DNA of 64,000 nucleotides, from contig CAYOZN010000017.1 of assembly GCA_964408455.1 (NCBI GenBank), positions 1 to 64,000 on the forward strand, given 5' to 3'. The stretch comes from CAYOZN01 sp964408455 (GTDB lineage: Bacteria; Planctomycetota; Phycisphaerae; UBA1845; UTPLA1). Each line of letters starts with the position of its first letter. Within the stretch, counting starts at the first letter, position 1. Below, piece after piece: positions 23,880-31,430 of this stretch. The translations under genes were made by a program, and so were the position numbers. Below the pieces are notes generated by a model. The model ran no database searches and had not been told where the DNA came from. It was given only the letters and a program-made list of their open reading frames with translations.

Positions 23880-26150
23880 ATGTCGGCCCTTCCAACGCGA
23901 GCTTCCATGGATACGTCGCGCAGCATGTCGGGGGACTTCGATCGACGCACGGTGCTGGCGCTGGTGCGACGGTACTGGGGGTTCGACCAGCTTCGTCCGC
24001 TCCAGGAACAGGCGATTCGCGCCGGGCTGGCCCACCGCGATTCGCTGGTTGTGCTGCCGACCGGTGGCGGCAAGTCGCTGTGCTACCAGGTGCCGCCGCT
24101 GGCCGCCGGGCGAACGGATGTGGTCGTTTCGCCGCTGATCTCGCTGATGAAGGACCAGGTCGATGCGCTGACGGCGTGCGGCTATCGCGCCGTCGCCATC
24201 TACGGCGGCATGTCGGATGCGGAGCGCGAGGCCGCGCGTGCCAGGTGTGCGGCATCTCCCCCCCACCTGATCTTCGCGGCGCCGGAGCGGCTATTGGGCA
24301 GCCGGTTCTGCGCCTGGCTGCGGACGCTCGACGTGCGGGCCTTCGCCATCGACGAGGCCCACTGCATCAGCCACTGGGGGCACGACTTCCGTCCGGAGTA
24401 CCGCCGGATGGCCGAGCTGCGGCAGCTCTTTCCGGAGGCCAGCGTCCACGCCTTCACCGCCACGGCGACCGAGCGCGTGCGGAAGGACATCATCGCGCAG
24501 CTTCATCTCCGCGATCCCGAGGTGCTGGTCGGCTACTTCGACCGGCCGAACCTGGTCTATCGCGTGGTGCCGCGCACCGACGCCTATGGCCAGGTGCTGG
24601 ACGTGCTCAAGCGTCATCGCGACGAGGCCGTCATCATCTACTGCATTTCGCGCAAGGAGACCGAGCAGCTGGCGTCCTGGCTCAACAGCAGCGGTCATCG
24701 GGCGAACCACTACCACGCCGGCATGTCGGCCGATGCCCGCCGCCGCACGCAGGATGCATTCCGCGCCGAGAAGGTGAACATCATCGTGGCGACGGTCGCC
24801 TTCGGCATGGGCATCGACCGCGGCAACGTGCGCTGCGTGATTCACACGGCGATGCCCAAGAGCGTCGAGCACTATCAGCAGGAGACCGGGCGGGCCGGGC
24901 GCGACGGGCTGGAGGCCGAGTGCGTGCTGCTGTACTCGGAGGCCGACGCGTTCAAGTGGCAGCGGCTGATGCGGCCGCGGGAGGATGCCGAGCCGCCGCC
25001 GCCGGAGGTGATGCGGGCGCAGCGCGAGCTGCTGGAGCAGTTGCAGCGTTACTGTCAACCGGTCGCCTGCCGTCACCGGCAGCTGGTCGAGTACTTCGGG
25101 CAGGCCTACGAGCGGGAAAACTGCGGGGCCTGCGACGTGTGCCTCGGCGAGAACGGCGATCTGGAAGATGCCACGGTGGTGGCACAGAAGATCCTCTCGT
25201 GCGTGGCCCGGGTGCAGGAGCGGTTCGGCTTCAAGCACGTGATCGACGTGCTGCGCGGCGGCGACACGGAGATGATTCGCAAATGGAACCACCACACGCT
25301 GAGCACCTACGGCATCTGCAAGGACGTGCCGCGCAAGGTGCTCAACAACCAACTGAGCCAGATGCTCGACATGGGGCTACTGGCCCGCGCGGACGACGGG
25401 TTCGCGACGCTGCAACTGAACGATGCCTCGTGGGAGGTGATGCGCGGGCAGCGGCGGGTGATGCTCCGCAAGCCGCTCGAGCAGCGCGAGCGCGCGGAGG
25501 TCGACCCGCAATGGGCGTGGGAGGGTGTCGACCGCGGCTTGTTCGAGGAGCTGCGCCGGCTGCGGCGCAGGCTGGCGGAGGAACGGGGCGTGCCGCCGTA
25601 CATCGTCTTCGGCGATGCGTCGCTGCGCGACATGGCACGCCGGCGCCCTCAGAACGTGGTTTCATTTCGCAGAATTCATGGTGTTGGCGCCGCCAAGTGC
25701 GCCGAGTTTGGCGAAGCATTTCTCGATGCCATTCGCACGTACTGCCAACAGAACGGCCTGGGCGAGGTGGTGAACCAGGCGCCCGCCTCTGAAGCACCGT
25801 CAGATCATTCGCAGGGCCAGCGGCGACCCGCTGCACAGTCGCAGGCCAATGCCCTGTTTGAGCGCGGCGCCTCGATTGAAGAAGTCATGCAGGAGATGGC
25901 GCGTGCGCGCAGCACGGTTTTGGGATACCTGGCCGCGTACATCGGGAGCGCGGCGCCGCATTCGATCGCGGCATGGGTGCCGGCGGATACGTATCGCCGG
26001 GTGCTCGAGGCGGCCGAGCAGTCGCAAGAGGCACGGCTGAAGCCGATCTTCGAGAAACTGGGCGGTGACGTTTCGTACGACGACATCCGGCTGGTGCTGA
26101 CGCATCGCCGGGCGATGGAAAACGGGCCGCGCGGCGCAGGCGATGTCTGA
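23880..26150 (+). CDS. recQ: ATP-dependent DNA helicase RecQ
   Basis: 756 residues; starts at 23907 or 23925 are also possible. Helicase motifs are intact: Walker A in LPTGGGKSLCYQVPPLA, the DEAH box in DEAHCISHWGHDFRPEYRRM, motif III in FTATATERV and motif VI in QETGRAGRDGLEAEC. The RecQ zinc site (CRHRQL, then CGACDVC) and winged-helix domain follow. An HRDC domain (SLRDMARRRPQNVVSFRRI) and a C-terminal HTH_40-like helical domain (ALFERGASIEEVMQEMARAR) complete it. It unwinds DNA 3'-5' in recombination and repair. It is monocistronic in appearance and converges on the membrane-protein operon. Confidence 0.95.
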   Translation: MSALPTRASMDTSRSMSGDFDRRTVLALVRRYWGFDQLRPLQEQAIRAGLAHRDSLVVLPTGGGKSLCYQVPPLAAGRTDVVVSPLISLMKDQVDALTACGYRAVAIYGGMSDAEREAARARCAASPPHLIFAAPERLLGSRFCAWLRTLDVRAFAIDEAHCISHWGHDFRPEYRRMAELRQLFPEASVHAFTATATERVRKDIIAQLHLRDPEVLVGYFDRPNLVYRVVPRTDAYGQVLDVLKRHRDEAVIIYCISRKETEQLASWLNSSGHRANHYHAGMSADARRRTQDAFRAEKVNIIVATVAFGMGIDRGNVRCVIHTAMPKSVEHYQQETGRAGRDGLEAECVLLYSEADAFKWQRLMRPREDAEPPPPEVMRAQRELLEQLQRYCQPVACRHRQLVEYFGQAYERENCGACDVCLGENGDLEDATVVAQKILSCVARVQERFGFKHVIDVLRGGDTEMIRKWNHHTLSTYGICKDVPRKVLNNQLSQMLDMGLLARADDGFATLQLNDASWEVMRGQRRVMLRKPLEQRERAEVDPQWAWEGVDRGLFEELRRLRRRLAEERGVPPYIVFGDASLRDMARRRPQNVVSFRRIHGVGAAKCAEFGEAFLDAIRTYCQQNGLGEVVNQAPASEAPSDHSQGQRRPAAQSQANALFERGASIEEVMQEMARARSTVLGYLAAYIGSAAPHSIAAWVPADTYRRVLEAAEQSQEARLKPIFEKLGGDVSYDDIRLVLTHRRAMENGPRGAGDV

Positions 26151-26165
26151 AACGGTTGACTTGTC

Positions 26166-26585
26166 TTACAGGTTGAATGCTGCCGCGCCGTAGCTGATGC
26201 AGAAGCCCGAGTACATCACGAGAAAGACGGCGTGGATGATCGTGCGGCCGCGCTGACCGCGCCAGTGCGCAGGGCTGTAATAGGCAACCTGGATCACGGC
26301 CCGGACACCCCAGAAGACTGCAATGCCCAACAGGACGGCGCGGGCCAACGCATCGGGCGCGGCGGGTCGCGCCTGGTCAAAGACGATCAGGCCAGTCCAG
26401 ACTGCGAACAACACCAGCGTGATGGAAATGAAGGCGGAATGCACGAGAAAGACCTGTCGAATGAGCAGCGGCATGGCGTCAAGAGAGGCGCGCCAGTCGA
26501 GGATGCGCACCAGCTGCGTGCCCAGCACGGCAACTGCGATTTGCAATACTGCGGCGGCGACGAGGCACCATTCGATCACCGACAT
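26166..26585 (-). CDS. Four-span membrane protein, paralogue 1 of the MBOAT operon
   Basis: 139 residues, with four membrane segments (for example WCLVAAAVLQIAVAVLGTQL, AFISITLVLFAVWTGLIVF, LARAVLLGIAVFWGVRAVI, IIHAVFLVMYSGFCISYGAA). It is clearly related to the upstream neighbour: both have LDWR near residue 30, a FxxxHSAF or FWVYGVF segment, and IAVFW followed by an arginine in the third span. Last gene of a seven-gene operon. No family is recognised. A role next to the acyltransferase in lipid handling is a guess from context. Confidence 0.72.
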   Translation of the reverse strand: MSVIEWCLVAAAVLQIAVAVLGTQLVRILDWRASLDAMPLLIRQVFLVHSAFISITLVLFAVWTGLIVFDQARPAAPDALARAVLLGIAVFWGVRAVIQVAYYSPAHWRGQRGRTIIHAVFLVMYSGFCISYGAAAFNL

Positions 26586-26606
26586 GATTGAAGTCCTCCA
26601 TGCGAG

Positions 26607-27059
26607 CTATTCGCCGGTCTTCAGAACGGCTGCGATGAAGACGGCGGACAAGTACACGAATATCAGCGTGAGCCCGTGGTAGCCAGTTCGCAGGTACCGC
26701 GTTGTCAGGATGGGCTTTGCGTCGAATACGAATAGCTGCACCGCCAGCCGTGCCGACCAGAAGACCGCGATGAATGCGCACAGCGCGCGGGGCAAGTCCC
26801 AACTTCGAGCCGGGCTGCTGGCACCATTCTGAATGGCGCCGCCCGCCAGTTCGCCGGAATACAGGCTGCACAGAAGGGCCATGCCCACGATGCTCAGCAC
26901 GATAAAGACACCGTACACCCAGAACAAACGACGCAGGAAGGGAGAGAGTTTTGCCAACTCGCACCGCCAGTCAAGGGCAATTGGCACGTGGGCGCTGGCG
27001 ACGAGGATGACGAACTGGAGCAGACCGGCGATGCGAATGTGAGTTTCCAGCGTGGGCAT
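26607..27059 (-). CDS. Four-span membrane protein, paralogue 2 of the MBOAT operon
   Basis: 150 residues from the ATG at 27059 (MPTLETHIRIAGLLQFVILV), 10 bp after the MBOAT stop. Longer frames upstream overlap the MBOAT gene and are rejected. Four membrane spans; same pattern as paralogue 1 (LDWRCELAKLSPFLRRLFWV, IAVFWSARLAVQLFVF, YHGLTLIFVYLSAVF), with an insertion of about 12 residues after span 2. Tandem duplication within the operon is likely. Function unknown. Confidence 0.72.
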   Translation of the reverse strand: MPTLETHIRIAGLLQFVILVASAHVPIALDWRCELAKLSPFLRRLFWVYGVFIVLSIVGMALLCSLYSGELAGGAIQNGASSPARSWDLPRALCAFIAVFWSARLAVQLFVFDAKPILTTRYLRTGYHGLTLIFVYLSAVFIAAVLKTGE

Positions 27060-27069
27060 CAGCACACCC

Positions 27070-28044
27070 TCACAGTGCCCCGATCGCATGCATGAAGGGC
27101 ACGTACACGTTGAGCACGAACGGGCGATGAAAAAGCAAGCCGACCGGTGCAATGATGACGACGAACGTGAGTGCACGGAGGATAATCGCGCCACGTTGCG
27201 CCGCATGGCGACAAAGAAAGGCGCGTTCTGCCATCAGCGCTATACCCTGAATGGCGAAGTAGATCGTCGGCCCGAAATGACCTCCGCCGGCGGGAACTGA
27301 AATGACAATGTCGTGCACCAGTCCGGAGAAAAGGAAGGCGATGACGACGGCCACTGGCGAGCCAAGCCTTCGGGCGAGGGGACGAACAAGTACCGGATTG
27401 ACTAGATCGGGAAACGCCCTGTTCCAACGCCTGCTCCAAAACTCGCTCAGCGAGCCGGCCACGAGCGGATTTTGCATCAGTGGCTCGATCGGGATGCCGC
27501 GCGAGCGCCACCATGCGGCCAGCGAATGGAAGACCCCGAAGTGAAGCACGAGAACGGTGCCCACCATTCCCAGCCAGCCGGCGAGCAAAGAACTTGTGGG
27601 AAACACGACTCTTGCAGCCGCGTAGAGCAGAAGCAGCCCGGCCAACAGCTTCAGGAGTATGTAGATGCGTTCGTGAACCGTCGTCCTTCGTGGGTCGCTG
27701 CGTGCTTCGGCAAGGAATGGACGCGGATCCATTCCCGGCCAGAGGAGCAGGTATGACAGTGAGGGCGCGGACAAAAGGCGGTCGGAATGCGACAGGCAGC
27801 GGCGCAGCGTCAGCCACTTGAAACCGGCGTAGAACGCAGCAGCGAGAAGCCACATGATTGCCCATGCCGGGAGAAGCGGCCGTACGCACGCTGCACCGAT
27901 GCATAGCACTACCAGCGGGACCATGTCCAGAAGCGGAAGCGACCTGTGCCTTCGAATCACCCGTCCGCCGGTCAGAAGTGCCATATGTGTGGCGTCACGG
28001 CTGGAGCCAGCTTCGATGCCCGATATGGCGTGGGGAGGCGTCAT
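27070..28044 (-). CDS. Wax-synthase-like membrane-bound O-acyltransferase
   Basis: 324 residues from the ATG at 28044, which overlaps the DUF2071 stop by ATGA. Several membrane spans. The C-terminal half has the hallmark of the plant/bacterial wax synthase branch of MBOAT: FHSLAAWWRSRGIPIEP, PLVAGSLSEFWSRRWNRAF and, with the active-site-type His, FLFSGLVHDIVISVPAG. Members transfer acyl groups from acyl-CoA to alcohols to make wax esters or acylate other lipids. In this operon it is the only recognisable enzyme of lipid metabolism. The substrate is not deducible. Confidence 0.8.
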   Translation of the reverse strand: MTPPHAISGIEAGSSRDATHMALLTGGRVIRRHRSLPLLDMVPLVVLCIGAACVRPLLPAWAIMWLLAAAFYAGFKWLTLRRCLSHSDRLLSAPSLSYLLLWPGMDPRPFLAEARSDPRRTTVHERIYILLKLLAGLLLLYAAARVVFPTSSLLAGWLGMVGTVLVLHFGVFHSLAAWWRSRGIPIEPLMQNPLVAGSLSEFWSRRWNRAFPDLVNPVLVRPLARRLGSPVAVVIAFLFSGLVHDIVISVPAGGGHFGPTIYFAIQGIALMAERAFLCRHAAQRGAIILRALTFVVIIAPVGLLFHRPFVLNVYVPFMHAIGAL

Positions 28045-29075
28045 TCTGGATTCTCCAGCGATTTCAGCCGGTGCGGCCAGCCGATCGAGACTTCGCTCAC
28101 GCCAGGTGACGAGACCGAGTGGCAATATTCCGCACCGTCAAACGCGCCAGCCAGCGTCGTCAGCAACGAATTGTCTGCAATCGTGGTGTGCAGGGCCGCG
28201 AATGGCCACGGATCGTGCAGGATGCGAAACAGGCGGTGCAGGCCGCGCCAGTACGTGAAGGCGGTGTAGCGCTCCATCAGGAACTCGTCGATCGAACCTG
28301 CTTCGGCTATCCGGAACCGAATCGCGGGATCGACAACGCCGCGGTAGTCGAATCGTCCGCCGGGCGTTTCGACTTTGCCGCTTACCGTGCCGCCGGCGCC
28401 GCGGTTTGCGAAAGTCAGGCGGCCACGGTGGTATGGCAGGCCGAAGAGCGCGGGGCCGACAAGGACGTTGAGCCGCCGGGGGAGCCATTCGGACAGAAAG
28501 TAGATGCCGGGCTCGCGGCCGACGCGGACGTAGGTTCGCAGGTTGAAGAAGGGATGGTCGCACATGCGGCGGAGCAGGCGCGCGAGCAGATTCGGCGGCG
28601 GCCGGTGCGTCGACGGTGGGCCTTCGCCCGGCGGGCAAGGGAAGTCTGAAGGAGGGCGGGGCTCGCGGCGACAAAATGTCCGGCGCGTGTTCTGCATGTT
28701 GAATGCCACGCAAGTGACATAGGCGGCGCCTGCGAAGGTATCGAGCGGGAATGGCACGACGGGCTGGAGCCGGGCCGGCGGCACGGAGTAGTGGATCATG
28801 ACCACGTCGAGCCAGTCGGTCACCATGAGGGGACCCGCCGGTTCGAGGCGCTCGAATCGCCGGGCGGCGGCGGACCAGGAATATTCTGTCGAAGTTAAGT
28901 GAGACGAACCGAGGCGGGTTGAGGCTGGCGCGCAAGCAGGCTCAATGGCGGGCAGGCGAGCAGACTCGCTGACGGGCGGGAACGCAGGCTCGATAGCGGG
29001 CAGGGACGCAGACTCAGTGGCGGGCAGGGACGCCCGCCCCACTGCCGGGATTGGGCTGGCGGCTTGATGCGTCAT
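28041..29075 (-). CDS. DUF2071 protein with N-terminal octapeptide repeats
   Basis: 344 residues from the ATG at 29075, which overlaps the DCC gene by ATGA. Residues 15-55 are imperfect 8-residue repeats (ASLPATES, ASLPAIEP, AFPPVSES, ARLPAIEP) encoded by 24-bp DNA repeats. The rest is a DUF2071 (YqjF) domain, an acetoacetate-decarboxylase-like fold: DWLDVVMIHYSVPPARLQPV, GAAYVTCVAFNMQNTR and YFLSEWLPRRLNVLVG. DUF2071 proteins have no proven activity. The operon holds two different DUF2071 genes, so they may act as a pair. The repeat region looks recently expanded. Confidence 0.8.
   Translation of the reverse strand: MTHQAASPIPAVGRASLPATESASLPAIEPAFPPVSESARLPAIEPACAPASTRLGSSHLTSTEYSWSAAARRFERLEPAGPLMVTDWLDVVMIHYSVPPARLQPVVPFPLDTFAGAAYVTCVAFNMQNTRRTFCRREPRPPSDFPCPPGEGPPSTHRPPPNLLARLLRRMCDHPFFNLRTYVRVGREPGIYFLSEWLPRRLNVLVGPALFGLPYHRGRLTFANRGAGGTVSGKVETPGGRFDYRGVVDPAIRFRIAEAGSIDEFLMERYTAFTYWRGLHRLFRILHDPWPFAALHTTIADNSLLTTLAGAFDGAEYCHSVSSPGVSEVSIGWPHRLKSLENPE
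28936..29031. repeat. Tandem repeat, 4 x 24 bp, inside a coding region
   Basis: Units start at 28936, 28960, 28984 and 29008 (core gcaggctcgatagcgggcag). As 24 is a multiple of three, the frame of the DUF2071 gene is kept and the units give 8-residue repeats. Confidence 0.85.
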
Positions 29076-29464
29076 GGGGTGTCCTTCATGCGGCACGCAC
29101 CCGAAAGGCATTGGCGGTTTCGCGCGATCCAGCGGTAGCCGGCCCGCATGGCGTACACGATGGGCGGCAGGCGACCGAGCTGGCCCAGCGGCCAGGCCCA
29201 CCAGAGCTGGCGCATCAGGTACAAAGCGGCATCGGCGCCGCCGTAGATGCGGCCCGACGGCGTGACGACGAGCATCTCATCGGCGCTGCTGTCAGCTTTT
29301 TCGACTTTCTCGCTAGTCTCCGCGTGCCATTCGCGGAGCGGTACGAATGTATAGCCGCGCGGTTCGAAGCGCGGTCGAATGCGCCGCATGATCGCGTTGC
29401 AGAAGCCGCACTGGTCATCCCAGACGATGCAGGGTGCGCCAGGGTTGTTCGTGGATCCGCTCAT
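29072..29464 (-). CDS. DCC-family thiol-disulfide oxidoreductase-like protein
   Basis: 130 residues from the ATG at 29464, chosen because it overlaps the upstream stop by ATGA. The DUF393 signature is present: VWDDQCGFCNAIMRRI, with the DxxCxxC motif, then a Rossmann/thioredoxin-like body and LMRQLWWAWPLGQLGRLPPI with YRWIARNR near the end. Family members are predicted redox proteins without proven substrates. It sits between the two DUF2071 genes with four-base overlaps on both sides, so the three are surely co-translated. Confidence 0.85.
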   Translation of the reverse strand: MSGSTNNPGAPCIVWDDQCGFCNAIMRRIRPRFEPRGYTFVPLREWHAETSEKVEKADSSADEMLVVTPSGRIYGGADAALYLMRQLWWAWPLGQLGRLPPIVYAMRAGYRWIARNRQCLSGACRMKDTP

Positions 29465-30213
29465 ATTGCACATGCGGCCGAAATGGCGTACCCGGTTGGG
29501 GCGGGGAGCAGGCTCACGGATTCCCATTCATGCAGGACGTCGCGCATTATTAATGCACAGTCGAAGCAGACCTGAGAGCTGTCGGATTGTGACAGCACGT
29601 CGAAAAAGGTTGATCTCGCCGCCTCCACTTCGAACGGCGTCACGCGCCAGCCATGACACCGCAGCCGCAGGCCCTCCAGGCCGCCGGGGCAGGATGAGTA
29701 GGCAATTCTTCCTTCTTCGAAAAAGCGCGACGCCGCGCTGAGCGACTTGAAGACGGAATCGCAAGGAAAGGCCGTTGCGTCACGACCGATGATGGCGAGG
29801 TCCACTGCGTCATCGTGTGCTGAAGCGTGAATCGCAACGTGCCCGCCGTGGTCGTGGACGCGAAAGCGCGCGTGATGCTGCACACCCGGAAACAGCCTTC
29901 CCCCGAAAAGGGTGTTCAATCGCGAATCGGAATCACGCCGCGCGACGTATACGCCGCGTTGCACTTTGCCACCATCATCCCATTCGACCGCGATGCGATG
30001 AGCGGCATTTTCTGAGGCGAAACCCAGTGCGGCCGGCAGCCCCTTCAAACGAATGTTCTCCAGCCTGACCTGACAGATGCCGGCTATTGCCCAGCCATCC
30101 ACCAGCTGCGGCCGGAACGGCGCGGGCAGGAGCGAATCGACAAGGGCGGGCCGCACGCGGTAGTTCACGAGCAGGCGCCTTCGGATGATGCCGGTGATGG
30201 CGGGAATCTTCAT
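29461..30213 (-). CDS. DUF2071 protein
   Basis: 250 residues with a good ribosome site (aaaaaggag) before 30213. Compact DUF2071 domain: LLVNYRVRPALVDSLLPAPF at the N-terminus, GICQVRLENIRLKGLP, and ASENAAHRIAVEWDD. It is shorter than, and only distantly like, the second DUF2071 protein of the operon. The fold resembles acetoacetate decarboxylase, whose catalytic Lys I cannot place here. First structural gene after the GbsR-type regulator, 31 bp downstream of it. Confidence 0.82.
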   Translation of the reverse strand: MKIPAITGIIRRRLLVNYRVRPALVDSLLPAPFRPQLVDGWAIAGICQVRLENIRLKGLPAALGFASENAAHRIAVEWDDGGKVQRGVYVARRDSDSRLNTLFGGRLFPGVQHHARFRVHDHGGHVAIHASAHDDAVDLAIIGRDATAFPCDSVFKSLSAASRFFEEGRIAYSSCPGGLEGLRLRCHGWRVTPFEVEAARSTFFDVLSQSDSSQVCFDCALIMRDVLHEWESVSLLPAPTGYAISAACAI

Positions 30214-30244
30214 GGGTTCGCTCCTTTTTCCGACAGTGCCAGCA

Positions 30245-30775
30245 CTACGACGCCAGGCCCAGCATCTTGCGCACCTTGCCGCCCAGCTTGACGAACTTAA
30301 TGACGGCGCCGGTCGGCAGGCGGCGGATGTCGTCGTACCAGCGGATCATGGTCGAGAAAAAGTCGCGCATGGCCTCGAGGCGGGCGCGCACGTCGGCATC
30401 GCCGCGCGTGGCCTGGGCCTCGGCGAGGCACTCGTCGAGGATGGCCAGCGTGGGCTCGATTTCGCGGCGTTTGCGCTCGTCGAGGATGATCTGGAACATC
30501 TCCCACACGTCCTTGAGGGATTCGAAATGGTCGCGACGATCGCCGGGGACGTGAACCACGCGGACGATTCGCCAGTTCTGAAGTTCGCGCAGGCTGTTGC
30601 TGGCGTTGGAGCGGGCGACGCCCAGCATCTCGCAGATTTCCTCGGCATGGAGCGGCCGGGACGAGACATACAGCAGCGCGTGGATCTGTGCGACGGTGCG
30701 GTTGATGCCCCAGCGGGTGCCCATCTCGCCCCAGTGGCGGACGAACTTACGGGCGACGGGTGTGAGCGAGTCCAT
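30245..30775 (-). CDS. GbsR/MarR-type transcriptional regulator
   Basis: 176 residues. The winged helix-turn-helix lies at residues 28-90: TVAQIHALLYVSSRPLHAEE, ICEMLGVARSNASNSLRELQ and VVHVPGDRRDHFESLKD. The C-terminal helices look like the dimer part of GbsR and OpcR, choline-responsive repressors. It opens the minus-strand operon that ends with the two membrane proteins. A perfect inverted repeat lies 16 bp before its start and probably is its own operator. The ligand is unknown. Confidence 0.87.
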   Translation of the reverse strand: MDSLTPVARKFVRHWGEMGTRWGINRTVAQIHALLYVSSRPLHAEEICEMLGVARSNASNSLRELQNWRIVRVVHVPGDRRDHFESLKDVWEMFQIILDERKRREIEPTLAILDECLAEAQATRGDADVRARLEAMRDFFSTMIRWYDDIRRLPTGAVIKFVKLGGKVRKMLGLAS

Positions 30776-30790
30776 GCGTGTTTCTCCGAT

Positions 30791-30806
30791 TTCTGTCTAT
30801 ACAGAA
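30791..30806. promoter_or_regulatory. Putative operator of the GbsR-type regulator
   Basis: Perfect inverted repeat ttctgt-ctat-acagaa, 16 bp before the regulator start. It is in an AT-rich island (to about 30816) that probably contains the promoter. Autorepression is common in GbsR-type regulators. Confidence 0.55.
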
Positions 30807-30992
30807 TATACCGTACAAAGCGGCGGGCGCGTGGGTCATTTTTCTTTCAAAAAAGGTGAAAGGTGATCAGGAACGGTAAGGGTGAGGCCGAGCGGCTTTG
30901 GACCGCCGGCCGCCGGCCGATGAGAGCGCTGTGCCGTTCGCGGTCCAGAGAGCCGGTGGGCACGGTGGACGCGGGGCGAGCCGCCGCGCAGG

Positions 30993-31421
30993 TTACGACC
31001 GCAATTCGGCGATGACTTTCAATTCGACGGCGATCGGGGTGGGCAGGGCGCCGACTTCGATGGTCGTGCGCGTGGGATTGGGCCTGCCCGCGCCGGCGAA
31101 GTGCTCGGCGTAGAGGCGGTTGAATGTGGCGAAGTCCTTTTTCATGTTCGTCAGGAAGACCTGCACGTCGACGATGTCGCGCCAGGCCGCGCCGGCATCC
31201 TCGAGCACGAAGCGCACGTTTTCAAAGACGGCGAGCGTCTGTTTCTCAATGTCGTAATCGACGACGTTGCCCGCGGCGTCCAGGGTGACGCCGGGGATCT
31301 CCTTTGAGCCCAACTTGCGGGGGCCGATGCCGGAGAGGAAGAGCAGGTTGCCGACGCGCTTGGCGTGGGGGAAGGCGCCGACGGGTTCCGGGGCGCGGTG
31401 ACTTGTGCGAGACTCTGCCAT
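30993..31421 (-). CDS. RidA family protein, possible 2-aminomuconate deaminase
   Basis: 142 residues. RidA fold: NLLFLSGIGPRK, TLAVFENVRFVLEDAGAAW, DIVDVQVFLTNMKKDFATFN and the C-terminal PTRTTIEVGALPTPIAVEL with the conserved Arg. RidA proteins hydrolyse imines; the branch found with muconic-semialdehyde dehydrogenases is 2-aminomuconate deaminase. Placement 9 bp after such a dehydrogenase supports this. It is the last gene of a three-gene operon. Confidence 0.82.
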   Translation of the reverse strand: MAESRTSHRAPEPVGAFPHAKRVGNLLFLSGIGPRKLGSKEIPGVTLDAAGNVVDYDIEKQTLAVFENVRFVLEDAGAAWRDIVDVQVFLTNMKKDFATFNRLYAEHFAGAGRPNPTRTTIEVGALPTPIAVELKVIAELRS

Positions 31422-31430
31422 AAAGCGGCC

